From the NCBI GenBank assembly GCA_004322045.1, contig SCRN01000025.1, positions 186,001-250,000 on the forward strand: a DNA stretch of 64,000 nucleotides, in the 5' to 3' direction. The position numbers and the translations under genes were made by a program. Below are positions 1 through 9,370 of this stretch, in pieces (position 1 is the stretch's first letter; every line of letters begins with the position of its first letter). The DNA comes from Paraburkholderia sp. Its GTDB lineage: Bacteria > Pseudomonadota > Gammaproteobacteria > Burkholderiales > Burkholderiaceae. Below the pieces are notes generated by a model. It did not search any database, was not told the DNA's origin, and saw only the letters and a program-made list of their open reading frames with translations.

Positions 1-48
1 GGATACGGGCGCCACGTTGTTCCCTTTTCCGCTGAGAGAGGCAGCCAC
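1..48 (-). CDS. sugar ABC transporter permease, N-terminal fragment
   Basis: Only the first 16 codons lie in the window; the gene runs off the left edge. A GTG codon at 48-46 follows an AGGAG box (60-56) with seven bases between, and the frame is open to base 1. It lies 121 bases downstream of the sugar-binding protein gene on the same strand, which is where the first membrane subunit of a CUT1 glucose/mannose transporter operon normally sits. The function is inferred from position, since too few residues are visible for a domain match. Confidence is moderate that it is coding and lower for the product. Confidence 0.5.
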   Translation of the reverse strand, partial: MAASLSGKGNNVAPVS

Positions 49-169
49 TACTCGACTCCTGAGTGCTTGCAGGCCGGCCGAAGCGCGCCGAACGCTCGAT
101 GCGCCCGGCCGGCTAGAGTGACGCAGGCGGACGCCGCATGCAGCGAACGCCCGCCCCTTCGACTACGCT

Positions 170-1423
170 TTACTTCGTCTTGGCAGCTCGCGCGAGCGCT
201 GCCACGGCGTCTTGCGACGATTCGTTCGAGTTCATGAACTTGGTCACGACATCGCTCATCGCACCGGCCGTGGCATCGCCTTGCGCCATGCCGTGAGCCA
301 GCGACGGCACGTAGCCGCCGGCCTTGATCGCCGCTTGCTCATCCGCGTACGACTTCTTCGCGCAATCGTCGTAGCTGCTCATGTCGACGCCCAAACGTAC
401 CGGGATCGAGCCTTTGTACAGGCTGAATTGCTTCTGGAAGTCGGGGCTCATGATCGTCTTGGCGAGCGCAAGCTGGCCCGGCGTGGCCGCCTTTTGGCCC
501 TTCTGCTGGAAGAACACGAACGAATCGACGTTGAACGTGTACGCCTTCGCGGTGTTCGGCACCGCCGTGCAGACGTAATCGACACCGGCCTTCTTGTTCG
601 CATTCGCGAATTCGCCCTTCGCCCAATCGCCCATGAACTGCATGCCCGCCTTGCCGTTGATGACCATGGCGGTGGCGAGGTTCCAGTCGCGGCCCGTGCG
701 CGAGCTGTCGAAGTAGGTCGTGAGCTTACGAACCGTATCGAACACCTTCAACATTTGCGGCGACGTGAGCGTCTTTTGATCGAGGTCGACGATCGCCTTC
801 TTGTAGAAATCGGCGCCCTGCGACAGCACGACGTCTTCCCACACCGTGAAGTCTTGCCACGGCTGGCCGCCCATTGCGATCGGCTGATAGCCCGCCGCTT
901 TCATTTTGTCGGCAACGGCGAAGAATTCGTCCCACGTGGCGGGCGCCTTCCCGCCTGCTTTATCGAGCGCGGCCTTGTTGATGTACAGCCAGTTCACGCG
1001 GTGCACCGAGAACGGCGCGGCAACGTAATGGCCGTCCACTTGCATGATCTTGTCGATCTGCGGCGGCAGGTTCTTCTTCCAATCTTCCGACTTGGCGACG
1101 GAATCGACGTTGACCAGCACGCCCTGATCCGCCCACTCCTTGATCAGCGGCCCCTTGATTTGCGCGGCGGTGGGCGCGTTGCCCGAGATCACCTGCGTCT
1201 TCAGTGCCGTCATGGCCGCGGCGCCCGCGCCGCCCGCCACCGCGAAGTCCTTCCACGTATAGCCTTGCTTCGTCATGTCGTCCTTGAGGACGCCGATGGC
1301 CTTGGACTCACCGCCCGAGGTCCACCAGTGCAGCACTTCGACGGACTCGGCCGCCTGAGCCGCCGATACGCCCACCATCAGCCCCGTGGCGCACAGCGCA
1401 GCCATGATCGCGCGAACTTTCAT
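170..1423 (-). CDS. ABC transporter sugar-binding protein (CUT1 family, probably glucose/mannose)
   Basis: Periplasmic solute-binding lipid-free protein of 417 residues that would deliver a sugar to an inner-membrane ABC permease. A Sec signal peptide covers about residues 1-25 (basic MKVR, hydrophobic core, AQAA-ES cleavage region), and the mature start EVLHWWTSGGE is typical of family 1 extracellular sugar-binding proteins. A strong TCTGGAGGAG ribosome site sits just before the ATG. It is divergent from zwf-pgl-glk, and a HexR-type operator lies in the shared intergenic region. In pseudomonads and Burkholderia the glucose transporter gtsABCD occupies this context, so glucose (or mannose) is the likely substrate. 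The substrate is inferred from context. Confidence 0.92.
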   Translation of the reverse strand: MKVRAIMAALCATGLMVGVSAAQAAESVEVLHWWTSGGESKAIGVLKDDMTKQGYTWKDFAVAGGAGAAAMTALKTQVISGNAPTAAQIKGPLIKEWADQGVLVNVDSVAKSEDWKKNLPPQIDKIMQVDGHYVAAPFSVHRVNWLYINKAALDKAGGKAPATWDEFFAVADKMKAAGYQPIAMGGQPWQDFTVWEDVVLSQGADFYKKAIVDLDQKTLTSPQMLKVFDTVRKLTTYFDSSRTGRDWNLATAMVINGKAGMQFMGDWAKGEFANANKKAGVDYVCTAVPNTAKAYTFNVDSFVFFQQKGQKAATPGQLALAKTIMSPDFQKQFSLYKGSIPVRLGVDMSSYDDCAKKSYADEQAAIKAGGYVPSLAHGMAQGDATAGAMSDVVTKFMNSNESSQDAVAALARAAKTK

Positions 1424-1836
1424 TCTTTATCTCCTCCAGACTACTGACCAAGTAACGATGTCTCCCCTCTTCGACAGGCAGGGGAACGGTGGTTGGGTGC
1501 AACAGAACAGAACAACAACTCTGAACGTGACCGAGGCGCGGCGCATGCTTCGATGCGCACGCACGAGCGCTCGCCCATTGGGCGAACCCGGCCGTGATGC
1601 CTCGTCAGGAAACGGGTGGTTCCAAGCTCGACGACTGTCTCCTCTTTGAATTCGGCTGGCCCGCCTCGCGCGGGCTCAACTCGGGGAGGCAGCGCTCTCG
1701 AAACCGCGCTGCTAACATGCACGCGCGATGAAAAATAGGGACACGCGGCGCACTGCCCGCCGACCGCCTTGAGAGCCTTGCGCCACGAAGAAGGCGCAAA
1801 TTTTTTCAATCGATCGACGTTACCTCTTGATTTGGA
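1424..1836. other. intergenic leader between divergent transporter and zwf operons
   Basis: About 410 bases with no convincing gene. Overlapping open frames occur in several phases but none has a ribosome site or recognisable protein. The region must hold the promoter of the leftward transporter operon and, toward its right end, the zwf promoter next to the HexR-type palindrome. No clear sigma-70 hexamer pair could be assigned. Confidence 0.5.
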
Positions 1837-1853
1837 TTGTAGTTAAACTACAA
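1837..1853. promoter_or_regulatory. HexR-type operator (perfect palindrome)
   Basis: TTGTAGTTAAACTACAA is a perfect inverted repeat with eight-base arms around a single A. It matches the known HexR recognition pattern TGTARTwwwAYTACA of proteobacterial central-carbon regulons. It lies 116 bases before the zwf ATG and between the divergent sugar transporter and zwf-pgl-glk/hexR. Since the third gene of the operon encodes a HexR-like domain, this is the expected autoregulatory site, relieved by the Entner-Doudoroff intermediate KDPG. Confidence 0.85.
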
Positions 1854-1968
1854 TTCAGTGTCAAAAATATTTTTATCGCGCTACAGACGTCGCAACTCGA
1901 GCAGCCCATCGGCCAAGACACGTTTCTCGAATCGCGCCCGCAACCCTTCGACCTTCGGCTCAAGACTC

Positions 1969-3429
1969 ATGCAAATCGATTCAGGCTTCACTTTCGTTCT
2001 CTTTGGCGGGACTGGCGATCTGTCGATGCGAAAGATCCTTCCGGCGCTGTACGAGGCGCACCGCGCCGGCATGCTCTCCGAGCACGGCAGGATCGTCGCC
2101 GTGGCTCGGCACGCGGCCGACCGCGACGGCTACCTCGAGTGGGTCGACAGCAACGTGAAGGCCCATGTGTCGAAGGGCGGCCTGGATCAAGCCGCCTGGC
2201 AACGCTTTCTCGATCGCATCGCCTACGTGAAGCTCGATCTGGGCAAGCCCGAGGATTTCGTCCTGCTGCGCGACGCACTCGAGAACCACGCCGGCACGCG
2301 CGTGTTCTATTTGGCGACGGGGCCGTCGCTGTTCGTGCCCATTTGCCGTGCGCTCGCCTCCGTCGGCCTGAACGAAAACGCCCGCATCGTGCTCGAGAAG
2401 CCGCTCGGCTACGACTTGCGGTCGTCCAACGCGATCAACGACGCCGTGGGCGAGATCTTCACCGAGGAACAGATCTATCGAATCGACCACTACCTCGGCA
2501 AGGAGCCCGTGCAGAACTTGCTCGCGCTGCGTTTCGGCAATGCGCTGTTCGAGCCGCTGTGGCGCCGCGAGTGGGTCGAGAGCATCCAGATCACGATCGC
2601 CGAGGAGTTGGGCGTCGAAGGGCGCGGCGATTTCTATGACAATACCGGCGCGCTGCGCGACATGGTGCAGAACCACCTGTTGCAGTTGCTGTCGATCGTC
2701 GCGATGGAGCCGCCCCACTCGATGGATTCGGACTCGGTTCGCGACGAGAAGCTGCGCGTGCTGCGCGCACTGAAGCCGATCGATACGCGCGACATCTCCA
2801 AGATCGCCGTGCGCGGCCAGTACCACGCGGGTGTCATCAAGGGCACCTCGGTCCCGGCCTATGCAACCGAGCACGGCGTCAAACCGCAAAGCACGACCGA
2901 AACCTTCGTCGCGCTGAAAGTCGAGATCGAAAACTGGCGGTGGGCGGGCGTGCCGTTCTTCCTGCGCACAGGCAAGCGCCTGGCCGAACGCGTCGCCGAG
3001 ATCGTCGTCAACTTCCGGCCCGTGCCGCATTCGGCGCTCGGCGCACCGGCGCTTCGGCCCGGCGCGAACCGTCTCGTGATCCGCCTGCAGCCGAACGAGT
3101 CGATCCGCCTTTACTGTCTAGCCAAGCAGCCGGGCGAAGGGATGAACCTCTCGAGCGTCCATCTGGATCTCGCCTTCGACCAGTTCTTCAAGGAAGGCCA
3201 GATGGAGGCGTATCAGCGCCTGCTGCTTGATGTCATCAACGGGCGTCTCGCACTCTTCGTGCGGCGCGACGAACAAGAGGCCGCCTGGCGCTGGGTCGAG
3301 CCCATCCTGAACGAATGGGCAGCCTCGAACAAGCCGCCCAAGCCTTATGCGTCGGGCACTTGGGGCCCGGCCGCCGCGAGCGCCATGCTCGCGCAGCACG
3401 GCACCTGCTGGCTCGAGGAAGAAAATTGA
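1969..3429 (+). CDS. zwf: glucose-6-phosphate 1-dehydrogenase
   Basis: Oxidises glucose 6-phosphate to 6-phosphogluconolactone with NAD(P)+, the first step of the Entner-Doudoroff and oxidative pentose phosphate routes. The 486-residue protein has the N-terminal nucleotide motif FGGTGDL (about residues 12-18) and the substrate-binding RIDHYLGKE signature. The start was set at the internal ATG at 1969 (MQIDSGFTF), because the 37 codons of open frame upstream read as non-conserved low-complexity sequence and overlap the operator region. It is the first gene of zwf-pgl-glk/hexR, with a HexR-type operator upstream. Confidence 0.97.
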   Translation: MQIDSGFTFVLFGGTGDLSMRKILPALYEAHRAGMLSEHGRIVAVARHAADRDGYLEWVDSNVKAHVSKGGLDQAAWQRFLDRIAYVKLDLGKPEDFVLLRDALENHAGTRVFYLATGPSLFVPICRALASVGLNENARIVLEKPLGYDLRSSNAINDAVGEIFTEEQIYRIDHYLGKEPVQNLLALRFGNALFEPLWRREWVESIQITIAEELGVEGRGDFYDNTGALRDMVQNHLLQLLSIVAMEPPHSMDSDSVRDEKLRVLRALKPIDTRDISKIAVRGQYHAGVIKGTSVPAYATEHGVKPQSTTETFVALKVEIENWRWAGVPFFLRTGKRLAERVAEIVVNFRPVPHSALGAPALRPGANRLVIRLQPNESIRLYCLAKQPGEGMNLSSVHLDLAFDQFFKEGQMEAYQRLLLDVINGRLALFVRRDEQEAAWRWVEPILNEWAASNKPPKPYASGTWGPAAASAMLAQHGTCWLEEEN

Positions 3430-3540
3430 TCTGATGCAAGAACGGCTCGGCGGCACTATGCTGCGCGGCGTACTCGAGCTTCGAGCGCGCAGCTTCGCTG
3501 CCGGCGATGTTGGACATACAAGAAGCAGTCTGGAGGAGAA

Positions 3541-4233
3541 GTGATCGAGCTTCACGCTTTTGACGACCCGCGCGCCCAAGCCGGCGCGCTGGCGAAAGCG
3601 GTCGGCGGCGCGCTCAGCGCGTCGCTTGCCGCGGCTATGGAGACGCGCGCCACGCTCGCCGTCTCGGGCGGCACGAGCCCGCGCCCGTTCTTTCAGGCAC
3701 TTGCGCTCGAATCGCTCGACTGGGCGCGCGTGGACGTGACATTGGTGGACGATCGTTGGGTGGCCGAGACCCACAACGCGAGCAACGCGCGGCTCGTGCG
3801 CGACACGCTGCTCACGCAGGCGGCCGGCGCCGCGCGCTTCGCGCCGCTCGTCGACGTATCGGTCTCGCTCGACGCGCGCGTCGCCGCGTTGAACGCCGAC
3901 CCATCGTATGCCCTGCCGAATGTCGCCGTGCTCGGCATGGGCGAGGACGGTCACACGGCGTCGCTGTTCGCCGACGCTCCCGCTCACGAATGGACGCACG
4001 CGCTGCAAACCGGCGAGCGCTACGTCGCCGTCCATCCGGGTGCGGCGCCGCACGCGCGCATCAGCCTGTCGATGTCCGCCCTCAAGCGGGTCGAGCGGCT
4101 GTTTCTGTTGATCTCGGGCGAACGCAAGCTCGACGTGCTCAAGGCGGCCGCATCCGCACCACAAGAAAACGCCATCTCGAAGCTGGCAAACGACAAGGGA
4201 GTCAGACTCGATGTCTACTGGTCTGCAAAATAA
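3541..4233 (+). CDS. pgl: 6-phosphogluconolactonase
   Basis: Hydrolyses 6-phosphogluconolactone to 6-phosphogluconate, directly after Zwf. The 230-residue protein has the glucosamine-6-phosphate isomerase/lactonase fold signatures [12 protein letters not shown] near the N-terminus, DDRWV, and the [12 protein letters not shown] motif with its conserved catalytic-region histidine. It starts at GTG 3541 behind the strong site CTGGAGGAGAA. Its last 23 bases overlap the start of the downstream glucokinase gene, which fits translational coupling. Confidence 0.96.
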   Translation: MIELHAFDDPRAQAGALAKAVGGALSASLAAAMETRATLAVSGGTSPRPFFQALALESLDWARVDVTLVDDRWVAETHNASNARLVRDTLLTQAAGAARFAPLVDVSVSLDARVAALNADPSYALPNVAVLGMGEDGHTASLFADAPAHEWTHALQTGERYVAVHPGAAPHARISLSMSALKRVERLFLLISGERKLDVLKAAASAPQENAISKLANDKGVRLDVYWSAK

Positions 4234-6133
4234 GGCGGTTTCGATACCTGGCGCACGCCAGCACGCCGACGGTCCGCGCTTGCTGGCCGATATCGGCGGC
4301 ACCAACGCGCGCTTCGCGCTCGAAACGGAACCTGGCGAGGTTTCGCAGATCCGCGTCTATCCCTGCGCCGACTATCCGACGATCGAAGACGTGCTCAAGA
4401 AGTACTTGAAGGATACGAAGGTCGGCCGCGTCAATCATGCGGCAATCGCCATCGCCAATCCCGTGGACGGCGACCACGTCAGCATGACCAACTTCAAGTG
4501 GGCGTTCTCGATCGAGGCGACGCGGCGTGCGCTCGGCTTCGACACGCTGCTCGTCGTCAACGACTTCACCGCGCTCGCCATGGCGCTGCCCGGCCTCACC
4601 GACACGCAGCGCCTGCAAGTGGGCGGCGGCGCGCGGCGACAGAACAGCGTGATCGGGCTGCTCGGTCCCGGCACGGGCCTGGGCGTATCGGGACTGATTC
4701 CCGCCGATGACCGCTGGATCGCCCTCGGCAGCGAAGGCGGCCACGCGAGCTTCGCGCCCCAGGACGAGCGCGAAGACATCGTCATGCAGTACGCGCGCAA
4801 GAAGTGGCCGCACGTCTCCTTCGAGCGCGTCTCGGCCGGGCCGGGCATCGAGCTCATTTACCGTGCGCTGGCGGCCCGCGACAAGAAACGCGTCCCGGCC
4901 AGCGTCGATCCTGCCGAAGTCGTGACGCGCGCCCATGCGGGCGAAGCGCTCGCACTCGAAGCGGTCGATTGCTTCTGCGGCATCCTCGGCACGTTCGCGG
5001 GCAACCTGGCCGTGACGCTCGGCGCGCTCGGCGGCATCTATATCGGCGGCGGCGTCGTGCTCAAGCTTGGCGAGTTGTTCATGCGTTCCTCGTTCCGCCA
5101 ACGCTTCGAGGCCAAAGGCCGATTCGAGCCGTATCTGGCCAACGTGCCGACCTACCTCATCACGGCCGAGTATCCGGCGTTCCTCGGGGTGTCCGCAATC
5201 CTCGCCGAACAGTTGTCGAACCGGGCCGGCGGCAGCTCGTCGGCCGTGTTCGAGCGCATCCGCCAAATGCGCGACGCTTTGACGCCGGCCGAGCGCCGCG
5301 TGGCCGATCTCGCGCTCAATCATCCGCGCTCGATCATCAGCGACCCGATCGTCGATATCGCGCGCAAGGCCGATGTCAGTCAGCCGACCGTGATCCGCTT
5401 CTGCCGCTCGCTCGGTTGCCAGGGGTTGTCCGACTTCAAGCTCAAGCTCGCGACCGGCCTGACGGGCACGATTCCGGTCAGCCATAGCCAGGTGCATCTG
5501 GGCGACACCGCGACCGACTTCGGGGCGAAAGTGCTCGACAACACGGTCTCGGCCATCTTGCAGTTGCGCGAGCATTTGAACTTCGACCATGTCGAGCGGG
5601 CCATCGAACTGCTGAACGGCGCGCGGCGCATCGAGTTCTATGGGCTCGGCAATTCGAACATCGTCGCGCAAGATGCGCACTACAAGTTCTTCCGCTTCGG
5701 CATCCCGACGATCGCGTACGGCGATCTATATATGCAGGCGGCGTCGGCCGCGCTGCTCGGCAAGGGCGACGTGATCGTGGCCGTATCCAAGTCGGGGCGC
5801 GCGCCGGAATTGCTGCGCGTGCTCGACGTGGCCATGCAGGCCGGCGCACAGGTGATCGCGATCACATCGAGCAACACGCCGCTCGCCAAGCGCGCCACCG
5901 TCGCGCTGGAAACCGATCACATCGAGATCCGCGAATCGCAGTTGTCGATGATTTCTCGCATCCTGCATCTCGTGATGATCGACATCCTGGCTGTGGGCGT
6001 GGCGATTCGCCGGGCCGAGCCCACGGCCGAACTGACGCAAGCCGTCGTAAAGGCGCGCTCGGCGTCCACCGACGATGCCACCGCCGTGCTCGACTGGCTC
6101 AGTCACGGGGCGGCGTCCTCGGCGGCGGATTGA
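4211..6133 (+). CDS. glk: bifunctional glucokinase / HexR-type (RpiR family) transcriptional regulator
   Basis: A fusion of 640 residues characteristic of Burkholderia and relatives. Residues about 20-340 form an ATP-dependent glucokinase (phosphate-binding [11 protein letters not shown] at 27-37, then GPGTGLG and GSEGGH motifs). Residues about 345-420 form an RpiR-type winged helix ([15 protein letters not shown], then a [15 protein letters not shown] recognition helix). Residues about 455-600 form a SIS sugar-phosphate binding domain (FYGLGNSN and [12 protein letters not shown]). The kinase makes glucose 6-phosphate for Zwf, while the C-terminal part should bind the HexR-type operator upstream of zwf and sense a phosphorylated sugar acid. 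It overlaps pgl by 23 bases and has AAGGGAG upstream of its ATG. Confidence 0.97.
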   Translation: MSTGLQNKAVSIPGARQHADGPRLLADIGGTNARFALETEPGEVSQIRVYPCADYPTIEDVLKKYLKDTKVGRVNHAAIAIANPVDGDHVSMTNFKWAFSIEATRRALGFDTLLVVNDFTALAMALPGLTDTQRLQVGGGARRQNSVIGLLGPGTGLGVSGLIPADDRWIALGSEGGHASFAPQDEREDIVMQYARKKWPHVSFERVSAGPGIELIYRALAARDKKRVPASVDPAEVVTRAHAGEALALEAVDCFCGILGTFAGNLAVTLGALGGIYIGGGVVLKLGELFMRSSFRQRFEAKGRFEPYLANVPTYLITAEYPAFLGVSAILAEQLSNRAGGSSSAVFERIRQMRDALTPAERRVADLALNHPRSIISDPIVDIARKADVSQPTVIRFCRSLGCQGLSDFKLKLATGLTGTIPVSHSQVHLGDTATDFGAKVLDNTVSAILQLREHLNFDHVERAIELLNGARRIEFYGLGNSNIVAQDAHYKFFRFGIPTIAYGDLYMQAASAALLGKGDVIVAVSKSGRAPELLRVLDVAMQAGAQVIAITSSNTPLAKRATVALETDHIEIRESQLSMISRILHLVMIDILAVGVAIRRAEPTAELTQAVVKARSASTDDATAVLDWLSHGAASSAAD

Positions 6134-6139
6134 GCGACG

Positions 6140-6173
6140 GCGTCGCGCCGGGGCGTTGGCTCCGGCGCGACGC
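6140..6173 (+). terminator. GC-rich hairpin after glk/hexR
   Basis: Perfect 12-bp inverted repeat (GCGTCGCGCCGG at 6140-6151 pairing with 6162-6173, 10-base loop), starting six bases after the glk/hexR stop. There is no T run, so it may protect the 3' end or assist Rho rather than act as a classic intrinsic terminator. Confidence 0.5.
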
Positions 6174-6700
6174 GTCGCGCCCGGCCGCCCCCTCGGGCGT
6201 CCGTCCGCCAAGCGGTGACGAACGGTCCTGCCTCTCTCCCTGCGCACCACTACGACGTCATAAAGGCTCAGGCTCGCCGCCCACCCTGGCTCGACGACAA
6301 AAAAGCCGCCAAGGGGCCTGCTTGCCGCCTCCGCCGCCTGGTTATGCACCGAAACGTCGACTTTTCTTCAACGTATTCGCAACAATGGTGCGTCAAAAAA
6401 TGTCGCATCGGCGCAACACTTTCGGAAAACAATTAAGCACCCGCTTTCACTTCTTTCCTTATCTGGCAAGGGGCCGCATGATTCGTTGCCGGATATAGTC
6501 CTTTTCATTACGCGCAATAATATTCGGCAACTAGTGTTTCTACCAATGAGGGTACGGAGGCCAGATGCCTAGTATCCCCATCGACGCCTGGACCCTGCGG
6601 CGGCGCCAAGACACCCAAGAGGTGGAATGGGTCCGCGGCAAAGAAATTACCCAATCCGGGTTGCTCACACTGCAACTCTCTTCGTCTCGGAGACCATTTG
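6174..6700. other. long untranslated region before the porin gene
   Basis: About 525 bases with no convincing gene. The right part (about 6350-6560) is distinctly AT-rich compared with the flanks, consistent with a strong porin promoter and long leader. A GGAG ribosome site lies just before the porin ATG. No specific operator or riboswitch was recognised. Confidence 0.5.
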
Positions 6701-7837
6701 ATGAAAAAATCGCTTCTCGCACTCGCCGTGACGAGCGCCTTCGCAGCACCGGCGTTCGCGCAAAACAGCGTTACGTTGTACGGCATCATTGATGCCGGTC
6801 TCACGTACACGAACAACAATGGTGGTCAGCACTCCTACCAAATGCAAAGCGGCATCGTGCAAGGCAGCCGTTGGGGTCTGAAGGGCTCCGAGGACCTGGG
6901 CGGCGGCACGAAGGCCATTTTCCAATTGGAAAACGGCTTTAACGTGATGAACGGCAACCTCGCGCAACATTCGCGTGAGTTCGGCCGTCAAGCCTACGTC
7001 GGTCTGACGAACAGCCAATTCGGTACGCTGACCCTCGGCCGCCAATACGATCCGGTCGTCGACAACGCGCAAGCAACGACGTTCAACGGCCAGTGGGGCG
7101 CATTCTTCTCGCACCCGGCTGACATCGACAACACCGATAACGGCTTCCGCATCAACAACGCCGTGAAGTATGTGTCGCCGCGCTTCGGTGGCGTCCAGGG
7201 CGAGTTGATGTACGCGTTCGGCGGCGTGGCTGGCCAATTCAGCAGCCAAAGCACGATCGGCGCTGGCTTGAACTACTCTGGCGGCCCGTTGTACATCGGC
7301 GCAGGCTACTTCTTCGCGAAGAACCCGGCTACGCAGTTCAACGACGGCAACTTCGGTGGGAACCAAGCGCCGACAGCAGTCTCGAGCTCGTCGGGCATTT
7401 GGGGCTTGGTCGGTTCGCCCGCGAACATGCAAACCATCAGCGCAGGCGCCACGTATCAATTTGGCCCGGCACAACTCGGTGGCAACTTCTCGGACGTTCG
7501 CTTCAACGACGCGAACGGCGTTGCCGGCAACACGGTTCGCTTCGACAGCTTCGAACTTTGGGGCAACTACAGCCTGACGTCGGCTACGACGCTGGGCGCC
7601 GGCTACACGTTCACGACCGGCAAGGTCGACGCAACGGGCCAAAAGCCGAAGTACGGTCAGCTCAATGCTATTGCCGACTACCGCCTGTCGAAGCGCACGG
7701 ACGTCTACGCAATGGGCGTCTACCAGCACGCGATGAGCGGCGGCGTGACGGCCGATATCTACGCACCGATTCTTGGCGCTGCAAGCTCGACCAAGAACCA
7801 AGTGCTCGCCCGCGTCGGCATCCGTCACAAGTTCTAA
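6701..7837 (+). CDS. general diffusion porin (Gram-negative porin, OmpC/Omp38-like)
   Basis: Outer-membrane beta-barrel porin, expected to be trimeric and to pass small hydrophilic solutes. The 378-residue precursor has a signal peptide MKKSLLALAVTSAFAAPAFA cleaved before QNSVTLYG, the usual start of Burkholderia porins. It also has the loop and turn signatures GLKGSEDLGGG, GRQAYVGL and LTLGRQYDPV, and the terminal strand VGIRHKF ending in the phenylalanine read by the BAM machinery. The ATG at 6701 was chosen over the TTG one codon earlier because it has a properly spaced GGAG. An intrinsic terminator follows. Confidence 0.95.
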   Translation: MKKSLLALAVTSAFAAPAFAQNSVTLYGIIDAGLTYTNNNGGQHSYQMQSGIVQGSRWGLKGSEDLGGGTKAIFQLENGFNVMNGNLAQHSREFGRQAYVGLTNSQFGTLTLGRQYDPVVDNAQATTFNGQWGAFFSHPADIDNTDNGFRINNAVKYVSPRFGGVQGELMYAFGGVAGQFSSQSTIGAGLNYSGGPLYIGAGYFFAKNPATQFNDGNFGGNQAPTAVSSSSGIWGLVGSPANMQTISAGATYQFGPAQLGGNFSDVRFNDANGVAGNTVRFDSFELWGNYSLTSATTLGAGYTFTTGKVDATGQKPKYGQLNAIADYRLSKRTDVYAMGVYQHAMSGGVTADIYAPILGAASSTKNQVLARVGIRHKF

Positions 7838-7901
7838 GCACAGCAACATGTCATCCGGTGGGTTTCGGCCCGCCGGAGCATGGTTGCCGCAGCATCTTCA
7901 A

Positions 7902-7926
7902 AGCGCCCCTCGTGGGCGCTTTTTTT
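7902..7926 (+). terminator. intrinsic terminator of the porin gene
   Basis: AAGCGCCC-CTCGT-GGGCGCTT stem-loop followed by a run of T, beginning about 65 bases after the porin stop codon. Confidence 0.9.
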
Positions 7927-8074
7927 GTGCTCGATCGTCCCGCATTAGCCATTTGGCCAACGGCCCGAGCGCCCCGCTTTCGGTACAATTGGCGCCATCC
8001 TACCGGTCGCGGACGCGGCGCTCGATGCGCCGGCGCTTGCCTTTGCCGGTCCTTCGTCAAGCCCCATTTCGCCC

Positions 8075-9358
8075 ATGTCCAGCAATCAAGCCCTATTCGA
8101 ACGCGCACAGCAAACCATCCCCGGCGGCGTCAATTCGCCCGTGCGGGCCTTTCGCTCCGTAGGCGGCACGCCCCGTTTCGTCAAACGTGCTCAGGGGCCT
8201 TACTTCTGGGATGCCGAAGGCACGCGCTACATCGATTACATCGGTTCGTGGGGTCCGATGATCGTCGGCCACGTCCACCCCGAAGTGCTCGAAGCCGTGC
8301 AGCGTGTGCTGGTGGATGGGTTTTCCTTCGGCGCACCGACCGAGGCGGAAATCGAGATCGCCGAGGAAATCTGCAAGCTGATGCCGTCGATCGAAAAGGT
8401 GCGCATGGTTTCGAGCGGCACCGAAGCCACCATGAGCGCATTGCGCCTGGCGCGCGGCTTCACGCAACGCAACCGCATCGTCAAATTCGAAGGCTGCTAT
8501 CACGGGCACGCCGACAGCCTGCTCGTCAAAGCGGGGTCGGGCCTGCTCACCTTCGGCAACCCCACCTCGGCCGGCGTGCCGGCGGATATCACGAAGCACA
8601 CCACGGTGCTCGAATACAACAACACGCAGGCGCTCGAGGAAGCATTCGCCGCCTTCGGCGACGAAATCGCAGCCGTCATCGTCGAACCCGTGGCCGGCAA
8701 CATGAACCTCGTGCGCGGCAACCCGGCGTTTCTCCAAGCGCTGCGGCGTCTGTGCACGCATCACGGCGCCGTGTTGATTTTCGACGAAGTCATGTGCGGC
8801 TTTCGCGTCGCGCTCGGCGGCGCTCAGGCGCTGTATGGGATCACCCCGGATCTCACGTGCCTGGGCAAAGTGATCGGCGGCGGCATGCCGGCAGCGGCTT
8901 TCGGCGGGCGGCGCGACATCATGTCGCTGCTCGCACCGGAAGGCGCGGTCTATCAGGCAGGCACGCTCTCGGGCAACCCGATCGCCGTTGCGGCAGGCTT
9001 GAAAACGCTCGAGCTGATTCAAGCGCCCGATTTCTACGAGCGTCTATCGGCGCAAACGGCCCGGCTCGCGAGCGGCTTGACGGCCGCGGCGCGCGAGGCC
9101 GGCGCGACTTTCTGCGCCGACGCCTTGGGCGGCATGTTCGGGCTGTACTTTACAGAGCAAGTGCCCGCGAGCTTCGCCGACGTCTCGCATAGCGACATCG
9201 GTCGTTTCAATACGTTCTTCCACCAAATGCTCGATGCCGGCGTGTACTTCGCCCCGTCTGCCTACGAGGCCGGCTTCGTGTCGAGCACCCACGACGACGC
9301 CGTGATCGACGCGACGATCGAAGCGGCGCGCGGCGCGTTCGCGGCGCGCGCGTCCTAA
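8075..9358 (+). CDS. hemL: glutamate-1-semialdehyde 2,1-aminomutase
   Basis: PLP enzyme that converts glutamate-1-semialdehyde to 5-aminolevulinate, the committed precursor of heme and other tetrapyrroles in the C5 pathway. The 427-residue length is normal for the family. It begins [21 protein letters not shown], contains the [19 protein letters not shown]-phosphate motif and EPVAGNMN, and the Schiff-base lysine is K265 in [10 protein letters not shown]. It is followed after 12 bases by ribD, so it probably heads the heme/riboflavin transcript. Confidence 0.98.
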   Translation: MSSNQALFERAQQTIPGGVNSPVRAFRSVGGTPRFVKRAQGPYFWDAEGTRYIDYIGSWGPMIVGHVHPEVLEAVQRVLVDGFSFGAPTEAEIEIAEEICKLMPSIEKVRMVSSGTEATMSALRLARGFTQRNRIVKFEGCYHGHADSLLVKAGSGLLTFGNPTSAGVPADITKHTTVLEYNNTQALEEAFAAFGDEIAAVIVEPVAGNMNLVRGNPAFLQALRRLCTHHGAVLIFDEVMCGFRVALGGAQALYGITPDLTCLGKVIGGGMPAAAFGGRRDIMSLLAPEGAVYQAGTLSGNPIAVAAGLKTLELIQAPDFYERLSAQTARLASGLTAAAREAGATFCADALGGMFGLYFTEQVPASFADVSHSDIGRFNTFFHQMLDAGVYFAPSAYEAGFVSSTHDDAVIDATIEAARGAFAARAS

Positions 9359-9370
9359 CCCTGCACGCCG

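Noticed and set aside
1858-1968. Upstream ATG for zwf
   Set aside because: It would begin just after the operator and add 37 non-conserved residues; the family N-terminus begins at 1969.
1981-3030. Long open frame on the minus strand across zwf
   Set aside because: It is antisense to an unambiguous zwf, with the codon-bias pattern of high-GC complementary frames and no ribosome site.
4202-5680. 492-codon open frame antisense to glk
   Set aside because: Mirror frame of a well-conserved gene; no recognisable protein and no start signal.
9359-9370. FMN riboswitch before ribD or ribBA
   Set aside because: The gaps before ribD (12 bases), ribE and ribBA (30 bases) are too short and lack the conserved RFN-element segments.
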